Positions 8,461 to 16,272 of a stretch of DNA of 57,152 bases are shown here, piece after piece. Origin of the DNA: Nocardia higoensis NBRC 100133 (lineage in GTDB: Bacteria; Actinomycetota; Actinomycetes; Mycobacteriales; Mycobacteriaceae); the NCBI RefSeq assembly GCF_000308595.1, contig NZ_BAGA01000034.1, positions 1-57,152 of the forward strand. The letters are read 5' to 3'. Numbering within the stretch: the stretch's first letter is position 1; each line of letters starts with the position of its first letter. Under the pieces are notes generated by a model. It was not told the origin of the DNA. It did no database searches and saw only the letters and a list, made by a program, of their open reading frames with translations. The position numbers and the translations under genes were made by a program.

Positions 8461-8775
8461 ATGGACGTCGACGCTTCCACCGAATCCCAGGGCGGCCGGG
8501 CCGGGCGATTCCTGCGCGGAAATCTGCCGATGGTGGCGGTGGGACTGGTGGTGCTGGTGGCGGTGGTGTTCGTGGCCTCGGACCGGTGGCGGCGCGGGGC
8601 GCTCATCTTCGGCGGCGCGGCGTTGCTGGGGGCGGCGTTGCGCTTGTGCCTGCCGACCGTTCAGGTGGGTCTGCTCGCGGTGCGCAGCAAGCCGTTCGAC
8701 GTGGGGGCGCTGACCCTGCTCGGGTCGTCGATCGTGTTCCTCGCGGTGACCATCAACACCCTCGGCGTGGGCTGA
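8461..8775 (+). CDS. DUF3017 membrane protein
   Basis: A 104-residue integral membrane protein starting MDVDASTESQGG. Three hydrophobic helices follow a short polar N-terminus: LPMVAVGLVVLVAVVFVA, ALIFGGAALLGAALRLCLP and VGALTLLGSSIVFLAVTIN. This size and topology match DUF3017, a family confined to actinobacteria with no known function. ATG at 8461 was chosen over longer upstream frames because those add only low-complexity Arg/Pro/Gly sequence. The gene ends 40 nt from the convergent metX, with a hairpin between them. In related genomes DUF3017 genes also neighbour metX. Confidence 0.75.
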   Translation: MDVDASTESQGGRAGRFLRGNLPMVAVGLVVLVAVVFVASDRWRRGALIFGGAALLGAALRLCLPTVQVGLLAVRSKPFDVGALTLLGSSIVFLAVTINTLGVG

Positions 8776-8779
8776 CCGA

Positions 8780-8802
8780 CGCGCCGAGCTCGGCTCGGCG
8801 CG
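8780..8802. terminator. bidirectional hairpin between DUF3017 gene and metX
   Basis: CGCGCCGAGC and its exact complement GCTCGGCGCG flank a 3-nt loop in the 40-nt gap between two convergent stop codons. No U-tract is obvious, as is common in actinobacteria. Confidence 0.65.
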
Positions 8803-8815
8803 CGGGAAAGATCTG

Positions 8816-9970
8816 TCAGCGGTTCTCCCTGGCCAGTCGCATCGTCTCGACGAGCAGTTGGCCGACGGCTTCGGTCTCGGTGAGGAAGCCGTCGTGGCCG
8901 TCGCGGGAGAGCACGATCTCGAGGCCGTCGCAGCCGGGCAGCAGGTCGGCGAGTTCCTGCTGGGTGTGCAGCGGGTAGAGGCGGTCGGAGTCGACGCCGC
9001 CGACCACGCACGGCACCGGGGTGGCGCGCAGGGCGGCCTCGATGCCGCCGCGGCCGCGGCCGACGTCGTGGCGGTTCATGGCCTCGGTGAGCAGCACGTA
9101 GGTGGCCGGATCGAAGCGCTTGGCCAGCTTGGTGGCCTGGTGGTCGAGATAGCTCTGCACCGCCCAGCGGCCGCCGTCGTAGGGGTCCTCGCCGTTCTGG
9201 GCCTGATTGGCGAAGCGGGCGTCGAGCTCGCCTTCGGTGCGGTAGGTGAGGTGCGCGATGCGGCGCGCGATGCCCATGCCGGTCAGCGGGGCGCGGCCGG
9301 TGCCGTGGTAGTCGCCGCCCTGCCAGTCCGGGTCGGCGGTGATCGCGGCGATCTGGGTGGTCTGGGTGCCGATCTGATCGGCGGTGGCCCGTGCGCCGAC
9401 GGCCAGGACCAGCGCGGACGCCACGCGATCCGGAGCGCCGACCATCCATTCGAGCACCCGCATGCCGCCCATCGACCCGCCGACCACGGCGGCCAGGCGC
9501 CGCACGCCGAGCAGGTCGAGCAGCGCGGCCTCGGCGGTCACCTGATCGCGGATGGAGATCGCCGGGAAGCGCGAACCCCACGGCTTGCCGTCCGGGGCGA
9601 TCGAGGACGGGCCGGTGCTGCCCTGGCAGCCGCCGAGCACATTGGTCGAGACGACGCACCACTCGTCGGTGTCCATCGGTGCGCCGGGGCCCACCATGCC
9701 GTCCCACCAGCCGGGAAGTTTGTGGATCGCGTCGGGGTTGCCGACGACGTGCGAGTCGCCGGTCAGGGCGTGCTCGACGAGCACCACGTTGTCGAGCGTG
9801 GGGGAGAGTTCGCCCCAGCGTTGCACGGCGAGTCGCACGTCGGGGACGACGGCACCGCTCTCCACCGTGACATCGCCGATGGGAATCACGCCGAGGGTGC
9901 CGTCCGGCGGCGGCAACAGATCGGCTCCGGTGGCGGACGGGCAGCGGTCGGGATCGGTGCGCACGGTCAC
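8816..9970 (-). CDS. metX: homoserine O-acetyltransferase (MetX)
   Basis: Transfers an acetyl group from acetyl-CoA to homoserine, the committed step of methionine synthesis by direct sulfhydrylation. The 384-residue alpha/beta-hydrolase-fold enzyme shows HALTGD (67-72), the nucleophile elbow GGSMGG with S166, the acid D329 in SDRLYP, and H359 in GHDGF. The open frame extends upstream to 10051, but that part lies inside a SAM-IV riboswitch, so the start is downstream: GTG at 9970, overlapping the TGA of a 6-codon leader ORF. GTG at 9979 is an alternative, but it is 17 nt from the only good ribosome-binding site. Regulation by S-adenosylmethionine is expected. The usual partner metY/metZ is not adjacent. 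Confidence 0.92.
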   Translation of the reverse strand: MTVRTDPDRCPSATGADLLPPPDGTLGVIPIGDVTVESGAVVPDVRLAVQRWGELSPTLDNVVLVEHALTGDSHVVGNPDAIHKLPGWWDGMVGPGAPMDTDEWCVVSTNVLGGCQGSTGPSSIAPDGKPWGSRFPAISIRDQVTAEAALLDLLGVRRLAAVVGGSMGGMRVLEWMVGAPDRVASALVLAVGARATADQIGTQTTQIAAITADPDWQGGDYHGTGRAPLTGMGIARRIAHLTYRTEGELDARFANQAQNGEDPYDGGRWAVQSYLDHQATKLAKRFDPATYVLLTEAMNRHDVGRGRGGIEAALRATPVPCVVGGVDSDRLYPLHTQQELADLLPGCDGLEIVLSRDGHDGFLTETEAVGQLLVETMRLARENR

Positions 9971-9987
9971 CTGGACCACTCGCTCAT
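9967..9987 (-). CDS. candidate 6-codon leader ORF overlapping metX
   Basis: ATG AGC GAG TGG TCC AGG TGA encodes MSEWSR. Its ATG is 9 nt after AGGAGG (9997-10002), the best ribosome-binding site in the region, while metX itself has none at the correct distance. The stop overlaps the metX GTG as GTGA, so termination here could hand ribosomes to metX. It may be a translational-coupling device downstream of the riboswitch. Alternatively, the peptide is incidental and metX initiates inefficiently at 9970 or 9979. Confidence 0.5.
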   Translation of the reverse strand: MSEWSR

Positions 9988-9996
9988 CTCGTGCGA

Positions 9997-10002
9997 CCTC
10001 CT
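9997..10002 (-). promoter_or_regulatory. ribosome-binding site that favours the leader ORF over metX
   Basis: AGGAGG on the minus strand. Distances to possible starts are 9 nt to the leader ATG (9987), 17 nt to the metX GTG at 9979 and 26 nt to the GTG at 9970. It is the likely target for sequestration by the riboswitch. Confidence 0.6.
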
Positions 10003-10033
10003 GCCGGCGTTTGCTCCCGTCCTTCGGGAACCC

Positions 10034-10113
10034 GGTCATCACCCGGAGCACCCCACCGCGGGCTGGAGGGTTGCCGACCAGCGAGCCGGGGCTTGACGCT
10101 GGCGCTCATGACC
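10034..10113 (-). ncRNA. SAM-IV riboswitch controlling metX
   Basis: Read on the minus strand the element opens GGTCATGAGCGCCAGCG, continues TCAAGCCCCGGCTCGCTGG, TCGGCAACCCTCC, GCGGTGGGGTGC, and closes CCGGGTGATGACC. GGTCAT at the 5' end pairs with ATGACC at the 3' end to form P1. These segments match my memory of the SAM-IV consensus of Actinomycetales, which binds S-adenosylmethionine and usually precedes methionine genes. It lies directly upstream of metX, as expected. A -10-like TACCAT (10127-10122) would start transcription a few nucleotides before it. The CCCTCC segment could in principle pair with the downstream AGGAGG; that switching mechanism is inference. Confidence 0.9.
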
Positions 10114-10411
10114 TGATCGTCATGGTAACGGGCAATCGGTTCACGGCCGAAATCCACCCCTGGGTGCCATCATGGACGATGTGTGCTGAGTCACTCGAAA
10201 GCTACTTGCCGGTAACCATCACAGTGTCCGCACAAGGCACCCTCCCCGAGCGGTGAGACTCCCGGAACCAGTACGCTCGTCTTGTTTGCACCACGTGTCC
10301 CGCAGACAATGCGGGGCATATACGTTGTCTGTTGAACAGCTGGGGTCCGCTCACAAGCGTGTTCGCCTGGCCGTGCAATGAGGGCACCATCCTAGGAGGA
10401 CACGAAGATCC
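10114..10411. promoter_or_regulatory. divergent metX/icd promoter region with long-range inverted repeat
   Basis: No gene seen. ATGGTAACGGGCAA (10122-10135) and TTGCCGGTAACCAT (10206-10219) are inverted copies matching at 12 of 14 positions. The left copy covers the presumed metX -10. For icd, TACGCT at 10272-10277 is a plausible -10, giving a leader of about 130 nt that contains a small hairpin (CCCGCA 10299-10304 with TGCGGG 10310-10315). Confidence 0.45.
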
Positions 10412-11629
10412 ATGTCCAAGATCAAGGTTGAAGGCACCGTCGTCGAACTCGACGGTGATGAGATGACCCGGATCATCTGGCAGTTCATCAAGGACAAGCT
10501 GATCCACCCGTATCTCGATGTGAATCTCGAGTACTACGACCTGGGCATCGAATACCGGGACAAGACCGACGACCAGGTCACCATCGACGCGGCCGAGGCC
10601 ATCAAGCGTCACGGCGTCGGCGTCAAGTGCGCCACGATCACGCCGGACGAGGCCCGCGTCAAGGAATTCGGTCTCAAGAAGATGTGGCGCTCGCCCAACG
10701 GCACGATCCGCAACATCCTCGGCGGCACGATCTTCCGCGCCCCCATCATCATCTCTAACGTCCCGCGTCTGGTTCCGGGCTGGACCAAGCCGATCATCAT
10801 CGGCCGTCACGCCTTCGGCGACCAGTACCGCGCCACCGACTTCAAGGTCTTCCAGGCCGGCACCGTCACCATCACCTTCACCCCCGACGACGGCAGCGAG
10901 CCGATCGTCCACGAGGTCGTGAAGATGCCCGAGGACGGCGGCGTCGTGATGGGCATGTACAACTTCCGCAAGTCCATCGAGGACTTCGCGCGGGCCTCGT
11001 TCAACTACGGCCTGCAGCAGAACTACCCGGTGTACATGTCGACGAAGAACACCATCCTCAAGGCCTACGACGGCATGTTCAAGGACACCTTCCAGGAGGT
11101 GTTCGACGCCGAGTTCAAGAGCCAGTTCGACGCGGCCGGCCTGACCTACGAGCACCGGCTGATCGACGACATGGTCGCCTCCTCCATGAAGTGGGAGGGC
11201 GGTTACGTCTGGGCCTGCAAGAACTACGACGGCGATGTGCAGTCCGACACCGTCGCGCAGGGCTTCGGTTCGCTGGGTCTGATGACCTCGGTGCTGCTGA
11301 CCCCGGACGGCCGCACCTGTGAGGCCGAGGCCGCGCACGGCACGGTCACCCGGCACTACCGCCAGCACCAGCAGGGCAAGCCGACCTCGACCAACCCGAT
11401 CGCGTCGATCTTCGCCTGGACCCGTGGCCTCGAGCATCGCGGCAAACTCGACAACACCCCCGAGGTGATCGGCTTCGCGCAGACCCTGGAGGACGTCGTC
11501 ATCAAGACCGTCGAGGGTGGTCAGATGACCAAGGACCTCGCGCTGCTCGTCGGCGGCGACCAGGGCTACCTGAGCACCGAGGAATTCCTCGGCGCGCTCG
11601 ACACCAACCTGGCTCGCGCGCTGCGCTGA
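10412..11629 (+). CDS. icd: NADP-dependent isocitrate dehydrogenase
   Basis: Converts isocitrate to 2-oxoglutarate and CO2 with NADP+ in the TCA cycle. The 405-residue protein is the homodimeric, eukaryote-like class: [22 protein letters not shown] at the start, [21 protein letters not shown], and the metal/substrate region [22 protein letters not shown]. It corresponds to M. tuberculosis Icd1 (Rv3339c) rather than the monomeric Icd2. ATG at 10412 follows AGGAGG (10394-10399) by 12 nt. A strong hairpin at 11666-11695 ends the transcript. In M. tuberculosis the metC-metA pair neighbours icd1; here metX alone is divergent from it. Confidence 0.95.
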   Translation: MSKIKVEGTVVELDGDEMTRIIWQFIKDKLIHPYLDVNLEYYDLGIEYRDKTDDQVTIDAAEAIKRHGVGVKCATITPDEARVKEFGLKKMWRSPNGTIRNILGGTIFRAPIIISNVPRLVPGWTKPIIIGRHAFGDQYRATDFKVFQAGTVTITFTPDDGSEPIVHEVVKMPEDGGVVMGMYNFRKSIEDFARASFNYGLQQNYPVYMSTKNTILKAYDGMFKDTFQEVFDAEFKSQFDAAGLTYEHRLIDDMVASSMKWEGGYVWACKNYDGDVQSDTVAQGFGSLGLMTSVLLTPDGRTCEAEAAHGTVTRHYRQHQQGKPTSTNPIASIFAWTRGLEHRGKLDNTPEVIGFAQTLEDVVIKTVEGGQMTKDLALLVGGDQGYLSTEEFLGALDTNLARALR

Positions 11630-11665
11630 GCCGATCGCGGGGCGGACCGACCGGTCCCGCCCCGG

Positions 11666-11695
11666 CCGGCGCCGGGCACACGAACCCGGCGCCGG
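11666..11695 (+). terminator. hairpin terminator after icd
   Basis: CCGGCGCCGGG pairs perfectly with CCCGGCGCCGG across an 8-nt loop (CACACGAA), 37 nt after the icd stop codon. Confidence 0.75.
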
Positions 11696-11701
11696 ATGAA
11701 C

Positions 11702-11743
11702 CGGGCACCCGCCCCGCCGTCGACACGGTGGCACGGGTGCCCG
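11702..11743. repeat. second perfect inverted repeat downstream of icd
   Basis: CGGGCACCCG (11702-11711) and CGGGTGCCCG (11734-11743) are perfect inverted copies separated by 22 nt, close behind the icd terminator. They could reinforce termination or serve as an operator for the MFS gene starting at 11869. Confidence 0.5.
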
Positions 11744-11868
11744 ATCTGTTTCCCGGCCGGGATCGGAGGCCGTGTGCGCGCGGCGGGAGCGGGTCCGGCG
11801 CGGCGTGGGTGGCCGAACTCACTCGCGCTCGGGAAGCAGCCGCGCGGACGCGCCGGTTACATGGACAC

Positions 11869-13227
11869 GTGAACCGCCCCGTGACGACCGGTCCTGCCGG
11901 CGCTGCCCCTGTCGACGTCGGTCCTGCCGACTCCGGTCCCGTCGGCCTGGGTCCCGTCGACGTTGGTCCCGTCGACGGGGGTCCTGCGGGCGCCGGTCCT
12001 GCCGCCGCCGGATGCGCGGGCTCCGCGGCCGTCGAGGCCGCCGCCGCGGAGACGGCCCTCGCACCACGCACCACCTGGCACGTGCCCGCCATGCTCGCGC
12101 TGGCGGCCGGTGGGTTCGGCATCGGCACCACCGAATTCGTCATCATGGGCCTGCTACCCGATATCGCGGCCGCCTTCTCGGTGTCGGAGCCGACCGCGGG
12201 CCATGCCGTCTCGGCGTACGCGCTCGGTGTGGTGGCCGGTGCGCCGCTGATCGCCGCACTGTGCGCGCGAGTGCCGCGCAAGCGCCTGCTCCTGGCGCTG
12301 ATGGTGGCCTTCACCCTGGGCAATGTCGCCACCGTGCTCGCCCCGGCCTTCCCGGCGCTGGTGATCGCGCGCTTCGTCGCCGGGCTGCCGCACGGCGCGT
12401 ACTTCGGTGTCGCCATGCTGGCGGCGGCCACGCTCGCACCGGCGGGACAACGGGCCAAGGCGGTGGCCGCCGTGATGCTCGGGCTCAGCATCGCCAATGT
12501 GGTCGGGGTGCCGGCGGCCACCTGGCTCGGTCAGCACTACGGCTGGCGCGGGGCGTTCGTCCTGGTCGCGTTGATCGGCGCGGCGACGGTGGCGGCGCTG
12601 AGCCGGTACGTCCCGGAACTCACCGGATACGTCGCGACCGACCCGAGGACCGAGCTCGGCGCCCTGCGCAGGCCGCAGGTACTGGCCACGCTGCTGGTCG
12701 GCGCGGTCGGCTTCGGCGGCATGTTCGCCGTCTACACCTACATCGCGACCACGCTGACCGACGTGGCAGGGATGTCGGCCGCGACGGTGCCGCTGGTGCT
12801 GGCGCTGTTCGGACTCGGCATGATCGTCGGCAATGTGGCCGGCGGCGTACTGGCCGACCGGGGCGTGGACCGGTCGATCCTGCTCGGCCTGGTCGTGATG
12901 ATCGTCGTGCTCGCCGGGTTCGTGCTCGCCGCCCATCACCCGCTGACCGCGAGCATCGGGGCCTTCCTGGTCGGCGCCTCCGGGGCGGCGCTCACACCCG
13001 GCCTGCAGACCCGGTTGATGGATGTGGCCGCCGACGCGCAGACCCTGGCCGCCGCGCTCAATCACGCGGCGCTGAACATCGCCAATGCGGCGGGAGCCTG
13101 GCTGGGCGGGCTGGTCATCGCCGCGGGCTTCGGCTACACCGCGCCCGCGATGGTGGGCACGGTGCTGGCGGTGAGCGGTCTCGCGCTGTTCGGCGCCACC
13201 GTGTGGGCGGCCCGGCGCCGAACCTAG
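11869..13227 (+). CDS. MFS transporter (DHA1/AraJ-type) with N-terminal pentapeptide-repeat extension
   Basis: A 452-residue major facilitator superfamily permease with twelve predicted membrane helices. The core begins around residue 70 (WHVPAMLALAAGGFGIGTTEFVIMGLLPDIA), a pattern typical of AraJ/Cmx-like proton-driven drug or sugar exporters. The loop 2-3 motif appears as ALCARVPRKRLL. The N-terminal 65 residues consist of G-P-x-x-x repeats encoded by 15-bp DNA repeats (11890-12009) and are predicted to be cytoplasmic and unstructured. GTG at 11869 was chosen because TTACAT at 11857-11862 makes a leaderless promoter; a start nearer 12091 would give a conventional length. Substrate unknown. 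It lies 44 nt before the TetR gene, which may regulate it. Confidence 0.8.
   Translation: MNRPVTTGPAGAAPVDVGPADSGPVGLGPVDVGPVDGGPAGAGPAAAGCAGSAAVEAAAAETALAPRTTWHVPAMLALAAGGFGIGTTEFVIMGLLPDIAAAFSVSEPTAGHAVSAYALGVVAGAPLIAALCARVPRKRLLLALMVAFTLGNVATVLAPAFPALVIARFVAGLPHGAYFGVAMLAAATLAPAGQRAKAVAAVMLGLSIANVVGVPAATWLGQHYGWRGAFVLVALIGAATVAALSRYVPELTGYVATDPRTELGALRRPQVLATLLVGAVGFGGMFAVYTYIATTLTDVAGMSAATVPLVLALFGLGMIVGNVAGGVLADRGVDRSILLGLVVMIVVLAGFVLAAHHPLTASIGAFLVGASGAALTPGLQTRLMDVAADAQTLAAALNHAALNIANAAGAWLGGLVIAAGFGYTAPAMVGTVLAVSGLALFGATVWAARRRT
11890..12009 (+). repeat. 15-bp tandem repeat, 8 copies, in the MFS gene
   Basis: Eight in-frame 15-bp units of the form GGTCC(T/C)G(C/T)C followed by six variable bases, coding for Gly-Pro-x-x-x. 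Copies 4-6 (GGTCCCGTCGGCCTG, GGTCCCGTCGACGTT, GGTCCCGTCGACGGG) are nearly identical, indicating recent expansion. Confidence 0.85.
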
Positions 13228-13233
13228 ACGCAG

Positions 13234-13255
13234 TTACATACAGAAGTGTACGTAA
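13234..13255. promoter_or_regulatory. TetR operator 1 (autoregulatory)
   Basis: TTACATACA and TGTACGTAA flank the 4-nt spacer GAAG; the arms are inverted copies with a single mismatch. The site ends 5 nt before the -10 TAGGAT (13260-13265) of the TetR gene at 13272. The same motif recurs at 13967-13988. Confidence 0.75.
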
Positions 13256-13271
13256 GCTGTAGGATCGCCGG

Positions 13272-13898
13272 ATGACCACGACCGCGTCCGGCAGGCCGCG
13301 GCGGCGCACCCAGGAGCAGCGCAGCAGCGAGATGCGCACTCGCCTGCTCGACGCCACCATCGACTGCCTCGTCGACTACGGCTACGCGGGCACGACCACG
13401 CCCCGGGTGGCCGAGCGCGCGGGGGTCACGCGCGGCGCGCAGGTGCACCATTTCGGGTCCAAGACCGATCTGGTGGTGGCCGCGATCAACCATCTCGCCC
13501 AGCGCCGGGTGCAAGCGGTGCTCCGGGAGATCTCGGAGGTGCCGCCGGACGCCGAGCGCGTCGACGCCACCTTGAACTTCCTGTGGGAACTGCACCAGGA
13601 CCGGTTGTTCACCGCGACCGTCGAGCTGTGGGTGGCCGGGCGCACCGACCCGGTACTGGCGGCGGCGATGGACGAGGTCGAGCCGTTCGTCAACAACGCG
13701 GTGCTGACCGCGGTGGAACGCTTCGTGCCCGACGAGGTGCGCCGCAAGGACGCCCGCGATTTCGTCTTCACCGCGATGGATGCCCTGCGCGGCATCCTCA
13801 TCGCCGCGTGGGGCGACTCCGACACCGAACGCGCCCACCGGCGCTGGCAGCGGGCCTCGGCGTTGCTGCGGCTGACCGCCGAGACGATCGTCGGCTGA
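13272..13898 (+). CDS. TetR-family transcriptional regulator of the fadE-SDR locus
   Basis: A 208-residue repressor. After a basic tail (SGRPRRRTQEQRSSEMRTRLLDATIDCLVDYGYAG) residues about 38-60 form the helix-turn-helix, TTTPRVAERAGVTRGAQVHHFGSKTDLV. The rest is the helical ligand-binding and dimerisation domain. ATG at 13272 lies 6 nt after the TAGGAT -10, so the message is probably leaderless. The operator at 13234-13255 sits immediately upstream and a second copy lies between this gene and fadE, so it probably represses itself and the fadE-SDR operon until a ligand, perhaps an acyl-CoA, releases it. The ligand is inference from context. Confidence 0.85.
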   Translation: MTTTASGRPRRRTQEQRSSEMRTRLLDATIDCLVDYGYAGTTTPRVAERAGVTRGAQVHHFGSKTDLVVAAINHLAQRRVQAVLREISEVPPDAERVDATLNFLWELHQDRLFTATVELWVAGRTDPVLAAAMDEVEPFVNNAVLTAVERFVPDEVRRKDARDFVFTAMDALRGILIAAWGDSDTERAHRRWQRASALLRLTAETIVG

Positions 13899-13966
13899 GC
13901 GCCGAAACGGCCGGCGCCCCCCTGTCGTCGGCGAACGCGCGGCGAATCGGCCGAACCGTTGCGCAG

Positions 13967-13988
13967 TTACATGCAGCTCTGTACGTTT
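13967..13988. promoter_or_regulatory. TetR operator 2 upstream of fadE
   Basis: TTACATGCA and TGTACGTTT with 4-nt spacer GCTC share CAGTTACAT-N-CAG and TGTACGT with operator 1, at the same spacing. The site lies about 125 nt before the fadE start and a little upstream of a weak -10 (GATACG, 13999-14004). Confidence 0.7.
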
Positions 13989-14113
13989 GTTGCAGCTCGA
14001 TACGCCGAGCCGGACGATGTGGTCCGGGTCATCCGGTTCCGGTGCCGTCCGGTCCCCGGGTTCCGGCGCGCCCGGCCGGGGGCCGAGTGGCACTGCGACA
14101 GGAGTGAACGACG

Positions 14114-15364
14114 ATGTTCGAATGGTCCGAGACCGATCTGATGGTCCGCGACGCCGTACGCGCCTTCATCGACCGGGAGATCCGCCCGAACCTCGATGCC
14201 CTCGACAGCGGCGAGATGCTGCCCTACCCGATCCTGACCAAGCTGTTCGCCGAGTTCGGCATCGCCGCGATGGCGACCGATTCGCTGGAGAAGGCGCTGG
14301 CCGCCGAAGAAGCCGAGGCCGCGGGCTCGGCCGAGGGCGCCGAGAAGGCCGAGAGTGCGTCGGCCGCGGCCGCCGAGCAGCAGTCGATGATGGCCGTGCT
14401 GGTCAGTGAACTGTCCGGGGTCTGTCTCGGCCTGGTCAGCGCGCTGGGCGTGAGCACCGGCCTGGGCGCGGCGACCATCCAGTCGCGCGGCACGCTGGCG
14501 CAGAAGAAGCGCTGGCTGCCCGAGCTGGTGACCATGGAGAAGGTCGCCTCCTGGGCGATCACCGAACCCGACTCCGGCTCCGACGCCTTCGGCGGCATGA
14601 AGACCTACGTCCGCCGCGACGGCGAGGACTACATCCTCAACGGCCAGAAGACCTTCATCACCAACGGCCCGTTCGCCGACGTCATCGTCGTCTACGCCAA
14701 GCTCGACGAGGGCGACGCGAGCGTGGACAAGCGCGATCGCAAGGTGCTGACCTTCGTGCTGGACAAGGGGATGGAAGGCCTCACCCAGGGCAAGCCGTTC
14801 AAGAAGATGGGCCTGCACAGCTCGCCCACCGGTGAACTGTTCTTCGACAACGTCCGCCTCGGCCGCGACCGGCTGCTCGGCGAGACCGAGGAGCACCGCG
14901 GCGGCGACGGCCGCGAGTCCGCGCGCACCAACTTCGTCGCCGAGCGCGTCGGCGTCACCTTCCAGGCACTGGGCATCATCGAGGAATGCCACCGGCTCTG
15001 CGTGGACTACGCCAAGAACCGGAAGCTGTGGGGCCAGGAGATCGGCCGGTTCCAGCTGGTGCAGCTCAAGCTGGCCAAGATGGAGATCGCCCGCGTCAAC
15101 GTCCGCAACATGGTGTTCAACGTCATCGAGCGCGGCCGCGCGGGCAAGCCCCTCTCGCTGGCCGAGGCCTCGGCGATGAAGCTCTACTCCTCCGAGGTCG
15201 CCACCGACGTGGCCATGGAGGCGGTACAGCTCTTCGGCGGCAACGGCTACATGAGCGAATACCGCGTCGAACAGCTCGCCCGCGACGCCAAGTCGCTGAT
15301 GATCTACGCGGGCAGCAACGAGATCCAGGTCACCCACATCGCCAAGGGCCTGCTCGGCCGCTGA
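14114..15364 (+). CDS. acyl-CoA dehydrogenase (FadE-type)
   Basis: A 416-residue FAD-dependent acyl-CoA dehydrogenase: WAITEPDSGSDAFGGMKT contains the FAD-contacting strand, ILNGQKTFITNGPFAD and LFGGNGYMSEYRVEQLARDAKSLMIYAGSNEIQ are family signatures. The usual medium-chain catalytic glutamate (YEGT) is A399 in YAGSN; instead E277 in VAERVGV falls where isovaleryl-CoA and long-chain enzymes carry their base, so a branched- or long-chain substrate is suggested. Residues about 57-93 are an unusual Ala/Glu-rich insert. ATG at 14114 follows AGGAG (14099-14103). It is followed after 32 nt by an SDR, forming an operon under TetR operator 2. Confidence 0.88.
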   Translation: MFEWSETDLMVRDAVRAFIDREIRPNLDALDSGEMLPYPILTKLFAEFGIAAMATDSLEKALAAEEAEAAGSAEGAEKAESASAAAAEQQSMMAVLVSELSGVCLGLVSALGVSTGLGAATIQSRGTLAQKKRWLPELVTMEKVASWAITEPDSGSDAFGGMKTYVRRDGEDYILNGQKTFITNGPFADVIVVYAKLDEGDASVDKRDRKVLTFVLDKGMEGLTQGKPFKKMGLHSSPTGELFFDNVRLGRDRLLGETEEHRGGDGRESARTNFVAERVGVTFQALGIIEECHRLCVDYAKNRKLWGQEIGRFQLVQLKLAKMEIARVNVRNMVFNVIERGRAGKPLSLAEASAMKLYSSEVATDVAMEAVQLFGGNGYMSEYRVEQLARDAKSLMIYAGSNEIQVTHIAKGLLGR

Positions 15365-15396
15365 GCACGGCGAGCACTGAGAAAGGCATACACACA

Positions 15397-16248
15397 ATGA
15401 GTTCAGCCGCACGTATCGCGGGCAAGGTCGTCGTCATCACCGGCGGCGCGCGTGGCATCGGCTTCGCCACCGCGCGCAAGCTGCGTGACCTCGGCGCGCA
15501 GGTCGCCATCGGCGACGTCGACGAGGCCAAGGTCAAGGAGTCCGGCGCCGAGCTGGGTCTCGAGGTCTACGGCAAGCTCGACGTCACCGACCCGGAGAGC
15601 TTCGAGGCCTTCCTCGACCAGGTCGAGCGCGTGCTCGGACCGATCGATGTGCTGGTCAACAACGCGGGCATCATGCCGGTCGGCCACTTCCACGAGGAGC
15701 CGGACCGCGTCTCCCGCCGCATGATCGACATCAACATCTACGGTGTGGTGCTCGGCAGCAAGCTGGCCGCCCAGCGGATGCTGCCGCGCGGCTCCGGGCA
15801 CGTCATCAACATCGCCTCGCTGGCCGGCGTGCTCGCCACCCCGGGCCTGGCCACCTACGGCGGCAGCAAGGCCGCGGTGCTCACCATGACCGACGCCCTC
15901 TACGCCGAATACCGCGGCACCGGCGTCGAGTTCTCCTCGGTGGCGCCCACGTTCACCAACACCGAACTGGTCGCGGGCACCAAGGGCGCCAAGGGTGTGC
16001 GCAATGCCGAGCCGGAGGAGATCGCCGACGCGGTGGCCGGGCTGATCGTCAAGCCGCAGCGCCGGGTCGCGGTCACCAAGCTGGCGGGCCGGCTGGCGAA
16101 CCTGCAGTACTACGTGCCCAACAAGATCCTCGACGCGCTGGGCGAGAAGTTCGGCATGAAGGAAGCCTTCCTCGGCGACATCGACAAGGAAGCGCGCGCC
16201 GCCTACGAGCGTCGTGCCCGTGGTGAAGAAGACCAGGCGGACTCCTGA
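15397..16248 (+). CDS. short-chain dehydrogenase/reductase, operon partner of fadE
   Basis: A 283-residue classical SDR: TGGARGIG at 15-22, NNAG at 88-91, and catalytic S141, Y154 and K158 (YGGSK). The C-terminal 40 residues (YYVPNKILDALGEKFGMKEAF) extend the core and may bind membrane or a partner. It begins at ATG 15397 after GAGAAAGG, 32 nt downstream of fadE, so both are likely expressed together. A 3-hydroxyacyl or alcohol oxidation step linked to the dehydrogenase is plausible, but the substrate cannot be read from the sequence. Confidence 0.87.
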   Translation: MSSAARIAGKVVVITGGARGIGFATARKLRDLGAQVAIGDVDEAKVKESGAELGLEVYGKLDVTDPESFEAFLDQVERVLGPIDVLVNNAGIMPVGHFHEEPDRVSRRMIDINIYGVVLGSKLAAQRMLPRGSGHVINIASLAGVLATPGLATYGGSKAAVLTMTDALYAEYRGTGVEFSSVAPTFTNTELVAGTKGAKGVRNAEPEEIADAVAGLIVKPQRRVAVTKLAGRLANLQYYVPNKILDALGEKFGMKEAFLGDIDKEARAAYERRARGEEDQADS

Positions 16249-16272
16249 CCCGACGCGGGTGAGCCGGGTGCG

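Noticed and set aside
10016..10051. Upstream start for metX at 10051
   Set aside because: It lies within the SAM-IV aptamer, and the added residues do not resemble any MetX N-terminus.
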